Shown piece by piece: positions 1 to 11,600 of a DNA stretch of 64,000 nt. The notes beneath the pieces are model-generated. The model worked only from the letters and a program-made list of their open reading frames with translations. It was not told the DNA's origin and searched no databases. Made by a program: the position numbers and the translations under genes. How positions within the stretch are numbered: position 1 is the first letter of the stretch; every line of letters begins with the position of its first letter. This DNA comes from Synchiropus splendidus (lineage: Eukaryota; Chordata; Actinopteri; Syngnathiformes; Callionymidae), in NCBI RefSeq assembly GCF_027744825.2, contig NC_071347.1:18029001-18093000 (forward strand), read 5' to 3'.

Positions 1-133
1 GCCCTCTGATTGGCTACAATAGCTCTCCTCTGATTGGCCATTTCATTCGGCGTCGCGCTCTCGCGTTCAGCGCAGGTGAAACACCTGAGGTCAACAGCTG
101 AGCCGTCGTCTCAGCTTGAGCTGAGCAGCTGAA
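1..133 (+). promoter_or_regulatory. Promoter-like segment with paired inverted CCAAT boxes
   Basis: Two copies of CTCTGATTGGC start at 4 and 29, followed by a CpG-containing stretch (CGGCGTCGCGCTCTCGCG, about 49-66). A GAA|GTAAGT donor-like site is at 133/134 and a CAG|GTGAGT site at 381/382. A weak acceptor (TTTGCTAG at 283-290) precedes the second, so a small exon 291-381 is possible. No coding frame was recognised. It could be an untranslated first exon of the downstream gene or of an unrelated transcript. Confidence 0.3.
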
Positions 134-667
134 GTAAGTAACAGAGCAGAGGCAAGTGTTTTAAGATAAGTTGTCCATTAGAAACATCGCTACATTTTAG
201 TGACATATCTGGTATTCAGCACAGTGACACAAAACATGTGGAAACAAAGTAAAAATAAATGTATTCTCCAATAACTAATGTATTTGCTAGGCAAAGAAGA
301 GCTTGCTGATTGTGAGAGCGACACACAGGTGTGGGACAGGTGCGAGTGGATGGACCTGAGCTGATGGCAGGTTGCCGACAGGTGAGTCTGTGACACTAAG
401 CAAAGACACTGAACTCATATTTATGTAGTTGTTTCCTGATGTGTTTACGTGATTTGAGCCTTCCTGATGTTGTACAGCACTGGATTGGTGGTGCGTTTGG
501 TTGACCGATATTCCACCAGCAGTCTTTTAAACTGTTGCTCCACTGTCATCCAAAACTTTGCTTGATAAAAGTAAAATGGCAACATGATGACAATGTGTAT
601 TCCAGTGTTTTGATTCGTGACTGTTGTCATTGTCCTGCAGTGTCTGAAACGGCCGCCACCGACCAAA
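134..667. other. Non-coding stretch, no gene recognised
   Basis: AT-rich DNA. Apart from the donor-like CAG|GTGAGT at 381/382 nothing stands out. Open frames on both strands are short and have no recognisable domains. Confidence 0.5.
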
Positions 668-1182
668 TACACTGCCTGGCCAAAAAAAAAAAGGTCAAAC
701 AGGTATGGGGTTGCTGCAGTTTGTCAGGTCTAGGTTCAGCAACATTACGTGCTCAAAGAATGAGGTCAGCTGACTGCCTGAATATACTGAATGAGCAGGT
801 TATTCCATCAATGGATGTTTTCTTCCCTGATGGCACAGGCATATTCCAAGAAGACAATGCCAGGATTCATCGGCTCAAATTGAGAAAGACTGGTTCAGGG
901 AGGATGAGACATCACTTTCACACATGGATTGGCCACCACCTTAAGTCCAGACCTGACCCCCATTTGAGAGTCATTGGGACGTGCTGGAGAAGGCTTTGCC
1001 AGACTCTACCATCATCAATGCAAGATCTTGGTGAGAAGTTAATGCAACACTGGATGGAAATTTATCTTGTGACATTGCAGAAGGTTATCGAAACAACGCC
1101 ACAGCGAATGCGTGCTGTTATCAAAGCTAAAGGCGGTCCAACGAAATACCCTTTTTTTTTGGTGCTGACTTTTTTTTTGTGA
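668..1182 (+). mobile_element. Decayed, internally deleted Tc1-like transposon
   Basis: The left end TACACTGCCTGGCC plus an A-run resembles the terminal repeat of a common fish Tc1 family. Only about 35 bases later the sequence is already in the C-terminal half of a DDE transposase: [21 protein letters not shown] (second catalytic Asp), [12 protein letters not shown] and KAKGGPTKY near the end. The N-terminal half with the DNA-binding domain is missing. Between about 880 and 1000 the family-like residues fall in other frames, so at least two indels are present. The right terminal repeat is eroded into T-runs. Dead copy, cannot make a working transposase. Confidence 0.75.
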
Positions 1183-3349
1183 CCCTCCACCCCCATTAGC
1201 CTGTTGCTGGGTCACAGTGGACCTCCACCTTAGTCTGTTATAACACAAAAACAGGGGCCTAAACAATCCCATCATATGGGTCGTGTGCTTGTCTCCCTGC
1301 TGTCTGTTTCCTAAATCTCTCTCTCATACTGGCTGAGCACCACTGTTACAGTTTTTTCCTCTTGTCAGCGCTGACTGTGATTGACACTGAGGATCAGCCT
1401 GGAATTGAAGGTGACCCTCATCACATTTAGTCAGCATTGTTCCTTCTCACCATGAATATGCAAATAGTCTCTTTTGGCTGGATTTGCTGGGAGATCAATT
1501 TGGAGGCAGTGCAGGTCCACTTGCAGATGAGTGATGGGGAACATCCTCATTGAGAGTTTGGACAAGCCCTTGTGTGTGAAATGTAAAGTGATCGGCCAGG
1601 CTCATGTTTGCCTCTCACATCTGGGTAATTTCCAGCGTGGTTCTGAAAATATGCTGAATGTTGTTGCAGTGAAAAGTGCAAGGTTCAGGTATTGGGATAA
1701 TCAAAAGCCAGTTTCCTCCCGCGCAACATTCCTCCATTATTAATGCAGGTGTGCATTACCTCGGCAGAGAGGGAGAGTTGGGTAAAAAGTGATCGCTTTC
1801 ACTCCACCTGCACTAGTTGTGGCTCCCACTTTCATCTGCCCCAGACCTCCTCAGCCGTATCATCCCTTGCCTCTCCCCAGGAGGACCTTTGAACCGGCCC
1901 ACGATCAAACCCACGCTCACACACACACACTCTAATTGCCGATGACTGGTCAGTTGGTGAAAGGCTTGTCTCTTTCTTCTCCTACCGGAGAAGTATTCAC
2001 CGCCCCCCCCACTCGGCTGCCTCCCCCCTCACCTCAGTCTGGACAGTCTCAGCCGGGTTGAATCGTCTCAGCGTGACTCAGTGCAGTCTGTTCATCTCCG
2101 TTTGAATGGCCAGGTATTGTTTCTCTAACAGGATCCTCTTACCGCCGGCCACAAAGAGAGGCCGCTGCACAGCTTTAGCACACACACACTGACACACGTG
2201 CAGAGAGCAGCTTGGTTTTACAGCCTGAGAGCAGCGGTCATGTCTTGTCTCCGAGCCTGCTGGTGAAGCCGCAAGGGTGTTTCGTTCTTCAAGGATAAAA
2301 AAAAATCTTTCATCATGGCTGCTTTTTATGTAACAGAGTCTCTCTGTACTTTTGCTACACATGACATCAATTTGCTGGAATTGACCGCTTCTCCACTGGA
2401 TATTTAAGAAACCACCGTTCAGGTAGGATGGAATCAATATTCAGTCTTTTCATAGGCAAACTTTTACTTGTGATTTCATTGGATCACGACTGTAAATGTT
2501 GTAAACCGTAGAATATTTTTATACAGATGTGTTTTAATGTACCCAAAGTTAGAAAGACTAAAGTGGATAAACCCTTATTTTTGGTGTGCATAGATATTAA
2601 GGCACAAAAAAGGAACATTATTATTAATATTATAGACTAACACAACACAAATTACATTTAAACTGATGCACAAGTGCACCAAGTATGTCAGCTGCCAAAC
2701 ATCAAAATAAACATGAGACTTTTAAAACAGTTCAGGAAGCTACTCTTTTGAAAATCATTTGCCTTCCGCTCAGTCTAAATATCTCCCAGAAAATATATTC
2801 AATGTTGAGGGTGCAAGTTAGATCAGCGGTGAATTCACAAAGTTTAAACTTTTCCCCCTTTCGAGAGAGGTTTAAGAATACATGAGGCTTATTCAGTCTT
2901 ACAAGTCGCCCACTGTATTACTCACCTCTATCGCTGGTGCTCTTGCTCAGGCCAGGCAAGCTCAATAGCTCTATCCACAGTTGAGAGGTTTTGTTTGTGT
3001 CATGCTTCACCTGCGTGAATTCACTTGACTCTGTCGTCCAGCACTGTGGAGTGCAGCTTTGATAAGAACGGGCTTAGAATCCACTTAACCATATACTCTT
3101 TCATCGCATGAATTTCATGCTCTGTGCAGAATACTTGAGAACAATGGAATAAATAATACAGTGGAATGCAATATGCATTAAGAATTGCCCTTCTGCTGCA
3201 GCAGAAGTGTGGTTTTCTCATTATGGTTTGGCATTGTTAAAGGGATTATTGCAAAGTTTTTGTCAGACTTTTGAGAGGGATCTGCAGTGTCACCTAAATC
3301 ATCAAGATGGGCGCCGTTTTCAAACGAACGTTCCAATTACTTTAATATG
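1183..3349. other. Non-coding stretch, no gene recognised
   Basis: Holds an octamer ATGCAAAT at 1458-1465, a short CA run near 1920 and a run of eight Cs near 2003. No domain-bearing frame or convincing splice pair was seen. Confidence 0.5.
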
Positions 3350-3648
3350 CAAGTAACATCCGACTAAGACCTGCTCGACTTACGTCCACTCGTACTCACA
3401 ACCACAGCCAGCAGATGATTTTTAAATTTTTTTTAAATTTTTATTCAATGTCTGGCACAGCCGCACGTAGCAGCCCGGCAAAGCGTACGACAGTATCCCA
3501 GCTTCCGACTCTCACACGGCGATCTACCACTACAGTAGCACCTATAACCCTCGCGTCTGCTACTTTGAATGGCATTCCGCTTACGTCCAATCCGACTTAC
3601 GAGCGGTTGGTCGGAACCGATCCCGGTTGTTAAGTCGGATGTCACTTG
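3350..3648. mobile_element. MITE-like element with 16-base terminal inverted repeats
   Basis: CAAGTAACATCCGACT at 3350-3365 is matched in inverse orientation at 3633-3648 with one difference. The 299-base interior has more CpG than its flanks and repeats CGACTTACG / TTACGTCCAATCCGACTTACG-like words. It has no coding capacity. A clear target duplication was not found, so the superfamily is left open. Confidence 0.5.
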
Positions 3649-6640
3649 TAAATGTACGTACCGTATGTTTGCAATTCAATTCAGAGCAGGAGAAATCTAT
3701 TAGTACCCGCTGTGTTTGGCACTTGAAGATAGCTGCCACTAAGGTCACTATCCCTCACCTGGACCAGCCACTTCCCCTTCATCTTGGCTGGGAACGAATG
3801 TTACCCTGATGCAACTTTTTCCGCCATCAACAGCATGGAAATTCATTCATCTCAGCTTGTCTTGCTGATACTTAAGGGAGTTTGAGAAGTTATTTTTGAG
3901 AGATCAGACCCTTTACTGCCCGGCATTTATCAGGTTTGTGTGGAGTCTCGCTGTACACGTAGTTTCCAGCATCTAGCGCCGAGTCTCCAGAGGTGTGAAG
4001 CTCACCACCCACTGAAAGTTTCACAAGACAAAGTGCAGGTCTCCAGCGGGGATCAGGTCCGCAGCCAAAACCTGACTCCTTAGACTGCAAAGAGCAATTT
4101 GGAGCTCCTACAACCCACAAGTGGCAGGCGTGAAGTAGTGGCTGGCAGCAGTAAAGGATCAGAAAACTCTCTGAATATGTTGGTTAGGTCACATTCTGTC
4201 ACCCGAAAGTTGATTTGTTCCAGTGATTTGACTGTATGATGTATTTTATAACGTCACATGCTTTGAGTTTTTAACCGTCGTCGCTCTTAAGGTGATAGCA
4301 ATGAATGGAATGAATCTTTAGGTGTCATTTTCTTTGCAGATGAACAAACTAAAACGTGACCTCCACCATTCCGTGTTTGGCCAAAGTGATCATATAATGA
4401 TGCTAGTTATAGTGAATTACACGATGCATTAGTGTGAAGGTGATGCTGCTACTTCAGAAAAAAAGCATTCAAATATTCCCTGCCTGGCTCACAAAGCTAT
4501 TGACTTTTGCAGTGCGCTCGGAAAAGGAATCTTATTCCCCAAAGTTTTATTTTCAATTGAAGCAAATGGGAGTCACATTATGCACTAATATCTGCCGTTG
4601 GTAGCGGTGGAGGCTGGAATAATTGGCGATATTACACTCTCTCCCCTGCCACGGTGACGAAAATGATCCTGCCCCCGAGTGTGATTCGGACCGATAGAGG
4701 GACTCACACGCTCGCACTGCTTCGCCCAGGCGCCACTGGTACTCCGAATGAGAAACAAAGGTCTCTGCAAGCCCCTGACAGTTTCCAAGCACTTCAGTCG
4801 TGTGTCACGCTTTGATGATGTTTTACTTCCACTGACTTTGAGGTCCAGGCAGAATATTTTCAACAGCGGCGCTGTTACATAATTGTGAAGCGGAATCTGT
4901 CTCCTGATGAAAACAACATTCTGTTACACTACCAACACGCCCAGTGACAAATGATCACGAAAATATCACTTTTTCTTTCTTCTCTTTTCCTGTGTGTTTT
5001 AGTAAGTGGAGGGTTTTAGTGAGAGGGTTGAATTGCTGTAGGTTATCTTCATACAAATATTTTGGTTTCCTGTGGGTTTTTACACAGGTCATCACACTGT
5101 TTTTGGACTTTGATCTTTCATGTTGAAGCTTTACCGCCTTGCCGACGTGTCGGGGATGCACAGGACACAGTTGTTAGCCGGGTACCTGGAGATGAGTTGG
5201 TCGCTATTGCTGGAGGCAGTTAAAGTTCATCTTCAGGTGCATTTATCAAGTACTTTAAGGCATCCGAATGTATTACCTGCTAATGCATTATTTGAAACAG
5301 AGTATTTAGTTTACAGAAGAACTTCACCTGTTGCAGTGCATTATGGAATTTGTAGCATGAGTGGTGGGATGGTGTTTATGACATTGACATGGAATATATT
5401 GTCAGTATATAAGTGTATTTTTGTCACACCCTGATAATGAAAAATACTACTGTAGTTATTGACTGAAGACTCTCCAACATCGGTTTTTGTCTGAATGTTG
5501 GAGCATATTTCTCCTGTAACTAGTCCATCAAGCGTCTGTTTTGCTGTCATCCAAATGCGGATTGGATCTGAAAGTGAGCACAAAATGTAATGGAGATTTA
5601 TGGATGTTGATTACCCGAGCAGATGGTTGTGTCTTAGCTTCCATTTCCCACAAAATTTGAAGCACTGTTTGGCCACCTGATGATGCCAAACACGAGACGG
5701 TTGGTACACACCATTTGCCCTGAAACAGGGCTCTCAAACTTGATGCAGTGTCTCCGGGTGTTTGTTCCAACCTGCACCCACTGCAGTCTGCTTTATTTGT
5801 TAATCCATTGTTTTTTTCTTATTTTTTTTTTTACCTAAAAGTGTTTATTCTGAGCCTTCCAACAAACCCCACGCTCACCTGTCCACTCCAGTTAAACATC
5901 ATTCTTTTATGAATCCCTTTATCCTCATGATATTTTCCCCAATTTCCCCTGCGAGTGATTGTTTGTGAAAGCTGCGAGTCCCAGCAGAAGTGATGATGAG
6001 CACATGAAGGTTACGCCGCTCGACTGTTGTGCTGGGTTAAATGTTCCTGCTCTTTGGTTCACCCCTCCTGCTGATTCAATCGTCCCAGTAATGACAGTGT
6101 TGACTTTGCCACTGGCCTGGCTGTCGCCCTCAATTGGGTTTTGTTTCCCTATTGCTGCTGTTGATATGCAGAAAGCACATTCACCTACATATCTCCAGAT
6201 GATAACTACAACTATAGCAAATATATATGAGTGTGAATGAGCAGATTGACTAATATAGTTTGTTACCGACACATAGGACCAAGCAAAAATCACTCAATTT
6301 AATAAGATAGAAATGTTATTCAGACCAAAAATAGAAGCTCCAGTCTATTCCAGCGGAAACTCTAGCACTCATTTCTTCCATATTCCCCATCCAGTTCACT
6401 TTCAATATTGATTCTTAGAGTCATCATATTCAATATTGCATTTAATTGCTTCTGGTGAAGCTTCACAATTAATGTTAAGAACACCCAAGTGCTTCCGGCT
6501 CTCAATAGAGCTTTAAAATGGTCACCTGAGCAGGCTGGAATGTGATGTGTCCTGAAATGGTGCCCTGACATAGTTTGGTGGAAATCGAATTTCTGCATCC
6601 TTTCAAGTGGCGATGTCCAGGTGTTTTTCACTGAGTTGTT
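3649..6640. other. Non-coding stretch, no gene recognised
   Basis: Mixed-composition DNA with T-runs near 5812-5832. Several frames of 80-120 codons are open on both strands around 5.1-6.3 kb, but none shows a domain, signal peptide or flanking splice signals. Confidence 0.5.
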
Positions 6641-6800
6641 AGTTGGATGAGGTAAGAATCAGTTACTTATAGTAATCTGATTACTGACTACTTATTACTC
6701 CCTTAAAAAGTAACTTGGTTACCTTTGTGATCACTTGAATTTTAAAGTAACTAAGTTGGATTACAAGTTACTTTTCAAGTTACATTTAGCAGCCGACAAC
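6641..6800. repeat. Dispersed repeat rich in GTTACTT/AAGTAAC words
   Basis: Several GTTACT, AAGTAAC and TGATTAC words in both orientations, as in the ends of a common fish hAT-like family that reads GTAACTAGTTACTTT. Only one end is recognisable, so limits are approximate. Confidence 0.45.
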
Positions 6801-8202
6801 AGCCCTCATCGTCTAAACGCGTCTAACGTCTAAAATGCAAGGGCAATCTTGAGGTGGTGTGAATATTTTGTTTTGACAGGCTATATTAACACAATGGACC
6901 TAAAACCATACATGCAAAAAAATAAAGGTATGAAAGGAATATATCTCTCCTGGTGAAAGTCACAAATGTTTATTTTTTTCATCAACAAAAAGTGATACAC
7001 AATGATTTTTATAAAACATAATAAAGATAAAAGAAGCAAACATTTACTTTCTGAGTATCACGATGAAGCTGACACAAAACTAAACATCTCGTAGCACTCA
7101 GGGGTGCAGACACCCAAAAATAAACCCCGAAATGAAACAATATTCTTCTTCCTCTAATGTGCATTTCATAGCAAGTTATGAGATACTATTGAGAACTGTG
7201 AGAATGTTAACAGTACATCATCAGAATATATCAGATATTTTCACTTCTATCACGACAAGAGCAGATTATACATACTTTGATTTTACTCTAGACCTGACTG
7301 TCGCCAAATTCATGCTTTCCCTGTGACTATTTGATGACCGCTAATGTCCATGGTCAAAACACACGTTTAGCAAACCACAAAGCCACGCCTCCAGAGACCG
7401 TGGTCGTGCTTCTCGCAGCAATAAAAGAGCACTGAAATATACAACTGGAGGAGGGGACAGCTTATGTTGTGTGGTTCACTCTGTTCAGTCTCCAAAATTC
7501 ATGAACAAAATGCTTTTCTGGCTTAATATTGGCACAATTGTGTGTCTCTCTGACCTGTCACCGGATATAACTACGATGAGATTTTGCGACTATATGTAGT
7601 CACTAAAATATAGTAGTGGTGAAAAAAATGTCCCCATGCATTCGAATTTGTGCGAGTGGCAGTTATGGCTCATTTTTTCTTCAGTTATGAACACGTTCTC
7701 TGTGATTTATTGACTGTGATGCTGACAATTTTGTCATATTAAAACCTTCAAGTATTTAGTTGCTAGTTTTTTTCTAAATAAATAAAAAACAATTAAAAGT
7801 TAAATAAAAGTGAAAATTCCTGGACTTCTCATGATAATAGTTCACATTTTGTCAAATTTATACGCCAACCAAAAACTTTTTTTTTCTGCTATTGTGTTTT
7901 GTGTTACAACAATACAAGTTCAGTCTTAAGATGTGATTTATGTTGGATGATGATAACCATTGAAAAGCGTGTAGTCAAAGTGGTACTGGAGATTATGCTC
8001 TTTCTCTCATAAAAATGAATGAATGAATGGATGATAAAAATGAGTGATAGATAAATGGTATGGAAAAAAAAATAGCGCCACAGCAGCAATGTTGTTGTTA
8101 GCTTACCGTCACGAACATTACTTTTTACCTCGGTTTTATTGATTTTATTGATACATAACATAGTAACTTTAATAACATGAAGGCTGAATACCGGTGAATA
8201 CT
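6801..8202. other. AT-rich non-coding stretch
   Basis: Strongly AT-rich with many A and T runs. No gene or complete repeat recognised. Part of it may belong to the repeat that begins near 6641. Confidence 0.4.
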
Positions 8203-8211
8203 CTCAGAGAT
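8203..8211. repeat. Left target-site duplication of the 8.2 kb LINE
   Basis: CTCAGAGAT, identical to 8650-8658 after the LINE tail. Confidence 0.75.
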
Positions 8212-8649
8212 GAAAGGGCAAGTGTCCAAAAGGGTTGTATGGTTTGGAAACAGTGGCACTGAGGAAAAGACAGGAGGCAGAGCTGGAGGTAGCAGAGATG
8301 AAGATGCTGAGCTTCTCTCTGGGAGTGAGCAGGATGATGATAGGATCAGAGGGACAGCACATGTGCTCAGGTGTTTAGGAGACCAAGTCAGGGAGGCTAG
8401 ATGGAGATGGTTTGGACATGTGCAGAGGAGAGAGAGCCATTACATTGGTAGCAAGATGTTGAGGTTGGAACTGCCAGGCAGAAGGTGGAGAGGAAGGTCA
8501 AAGAGGAGATTTATGGAGGTGGTGAAGGAGGGCATGAGGTTTGTAGGTTTGAGAGAAGAGGAAGCAGAGGACAGGGTGAGATGGAGGAGGATGGATCCAC
8601 TGTGGCCACCCCTGAAGGGAGAAGCCCAAGAGAACGAAGAAGAAGAAGA
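8212..8649 (+). mobile_element. 5'-truncated LINE (non-LTR retrotransposon) 3' end
   Basis: The + frame keeps the C-terminal region of a LINE polyprotein: RGTAHVLR, GDQVREARWRWFGHVQRR, LPGRRWRGRSKRRFMEVVKEG and EDRVRWRRM. It ends in a GAA-rich tail (AACGAAGAAGAAGAAGA). The copy is flanked by exact 9-base duplications CTCAGAGAT at 8203-8211 and 8650-8658, marking the insertion precisely. Reverse transcriptase and endonuclease domains are absent, so the copy is inactive. The clade (perhaps RTE-like) is not certain. Confidence 0.82.
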
Positions 8650-8658
8650 CTCAGAGAT
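8650..8658. repeat. Right target-site duplication of the 8.2 kb LINE
   Basis: CTCAGAGAT, identical to 8203-8211. Confidence 0.75.
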
Positions 8659-11600
8659 CCATTAAGGTGGTCTGATATCTCTTTGCTTCTTCTCTTTGAA
8701 ATAGCTCTTTCAAAAAGCGTGTTTCGTTTCCCATCTATTGTTGGCCAAGCTTCGACACTTCTCCTGCTTCACCATCCATCACTAATTCCTCACATTTCGA
8801 CGAATCATCACCCAAATTCCTGGTCCGTCTGGGCATGAACCTTCGAACCCATGTGCTGTCCAACCACCCCAACCATGTTGCCCAGAACACAGTGTGCCAA
8901 CCAGGTACTTAAGTGGATATGAAGAGCAGGCTTGGCAGGCACTTGGTTTATTTAATGAATTTCCGAATGGTTCCGTTGAGCTGCAGGTGATGTTTCTCCT
9001 CCGAAATATTGCACCAGCTCTGTGTTTGCAGAGGGTTGGTTTCTCTTTTCCTGTCTTCAACGTCCCATTTGACTGCCAGTAATCGTCAGGTCCAAATTGA
9101 TGTTGTGAACTAGGCGGTTCGCGAGATGCGTATGTGTTGAGGGACGGAGGTAGACAAGGACGAAAACAATGCGGCAACACCGCGCACGACTACACACATG
9201 CACCGAGAAGTTGATGCAATTAAGGAACCCAACAGGGGAGCCTCCAAAACAACACGGCTGTTAAACTTTTAATATCTGCGCCTCAACATCGCTTAGCCGT
9301 GGCCAATGGGAGGTGATGACTATAATAATTTGTAGAAGACGACTGCGGTCGCACTCTCCGACATATTACATTTTTGATTGAATAATCGCGTTTTGTTTTC
9401 TGTGGAAAACTGCCTGCTCTAATGAAAACTATCGCGGCCCGGTTCAGAGGCTTTTTCCTCATTTTGTTCTTTGTTTTCTCTTGGAGAAATTGGGTTTATC
9501 TGCATTGTTCCCTGTCTGCTCGGTGCAGTGCTTGCATCATGACTCGATGAGTCAAAGCTTCACAGGTAGATGACTGTTTGTGAGCGATTTTATTGTAGGT
9601 CTTGTCTACGTGTCTGTGTTTTTCGGAAGCTTCCGAAGCCTGGTGTTTTGTGCGGAAACTGTTACCCAAGCTGTCAGTCATGTTCTACGAACAGATGCTC
9701 CTGGGAAACTTTGTGGTAACTTTTTTTGATGAAGCATGTTCTTGACTTTGTATTTGTCCTTTGGATGTCCTGGCCATTTGGTGCGTTGTGTCAGCCTCTG
9801 ACAGGAGGTCGGACCACTTTCAGGAGACTCATTATACTTGCTGATGTGTTTTAAATGAAGACCTCCAGGAGTTGTTCCAGTAGGCGATCGTCGAAGTACA
9901 GTCAACCAAAAACGTTTTGTGTTTTCATTCACCACAATAATGCCACTATAGATGAGAAATAGCGCTGCCGTGTTTTCTGTTCTGGGAAAAGGTTGGGCAC
10001 CTCGCTGCCTAATGGGAATAGACACCCTTGAGATCAATCTGTCTGTGAACCGTTGAAGAGAGTCGCCTCAATAATCACTCTTTGACTGGGGTGCAAATCC
10101 CCAAACAGCTGATGGAATTACAGCCATTAAGACGGGTAATGCTCATGAATACTAGCTTTGCCTGGTTGAATTCTAAAATGTCTTTGGTTCACTGTCATTT
10201 TTCAGTCATCTAACAGAGCCTTCACTCAAACGTCCATCAAGTTGATGGACCGAAACGAGGCTGGCTTTTCAAAAGTTTACCGACACATAACACCTAGGAG
10301 TCAGAGACAAACAAACCACTAATCCACCGAGCTGAGGAAGATGAGCGGGGAGCTTGATCTGAGCTTATGGGATATCTGCTGCAGTTTAAGGTGGATTACT
10401 GATTGGCGTCTATTCTGCTCGTAGGCGGGACGCAGAGGTAATGGGGGGAGAAGGCCAGGCAAACTGACGGACAGCGGAGGGAAAGGAGGAAATGAAAGAA
10501 TGAATGTCAAATCTGGCGCATTGGAAGTGATCCTGGCAGGAAACCCAAGTTGCCATAGCAACCGAGTGAAAGCTGTGTGGCGAGTTAGAAGCCGGAGACA
10601 GAGAAATAGAGCAAAGACCTTGGGGTGCTTCATCTCTCACCGGCTCAGTATTTTATGACTTTCTCTGGAAAACAACTCTTTATTCTGAAGAATACTTGGG
10701 CGCACAAACAAAAGAGGCTAATCTCATTGATAACGGAGGGAGGCAGCGGCATTTTAATCAAAGCTCCGTCAGATTCATCATCGCACAGCTTCGGCAAACC
10801 CTGGATGTGATGAAGCAGGACGTGAAAAGGATGGGTGCAACTATGGAGGATGCACAGTAGGAGGCCGACCTGCTGTGGCAACCCTCGATGGGAAATGGCA
10901 AACGACAATGTAGACAGAGTCACGCCTTCATTGAATTGACTCAAAGACGTGGGTTTTTATGTTAAAACTTTTCAACCCGTGTCCTCTGTTGTCTTGATCA
11001 TTCTCTTTAGTCGGTCTTCTTCACATCTTCTTTTTCATCAGTTGCCTTCATCTTCTCCTGTTTCCTTTGGTATCTCCATCTGAAGCCTTCTTCATCCAAC
11101 ACTGCCTCTCCCCACCAAAGCAGCTGGCCTGCATAACTTCAAATGAACTGTCCATCAAACCCACACACAGAACAAATGCAGTGCAGAGTAGTGTGGGGGA
11201 CCCAAGTGGTTCACATGAGGAGTAGAGATGGAGAATTTACATATGAACAATTGATCTTCATCTTGTATTATGCGGTTTCATGTGAACCAGGATCCTGGCT
11301 CGTACACCTACAGTAACACCGTGGCACCGTAAGCTCTTCTGTCCTTCCGGTTCCTATCACCGCAGAGGAAGAGGAATCAAAGCTGACGGGTAGCGAGGAG
11401 CCGTTTCATATTGTTACATTGAACTCTGTAGACAATCGTGCTGAATAATTCGCTAGTTTAACTTCAGAGGTGCAGAATCAGCACAGCAGAGCGATGGTTC
11501 AACGCCGTCTCCGTCAAGGTCCTCTGGCAGGTTTTAGAAGTAAACTCGCAGGGTTCTGCAAAAAAATATTCTGGAGATTGTGTTGTCTACGTATTACAAG

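Noticed and set aside
5925..6293. Overlapping open frames on both strands near 6 kb
   Set aside because: Both strands are open over the same bases, neither has a domain, and the composition matches the surrounding non-coding DNA.
8838..8900. TTCGAACC word suggesting a tRNA B box
   Set aside because: No A box at a suitable distance and no cloverleaf could be drawn. No tRNA or rRNA gene was recognised anywhere in the window.
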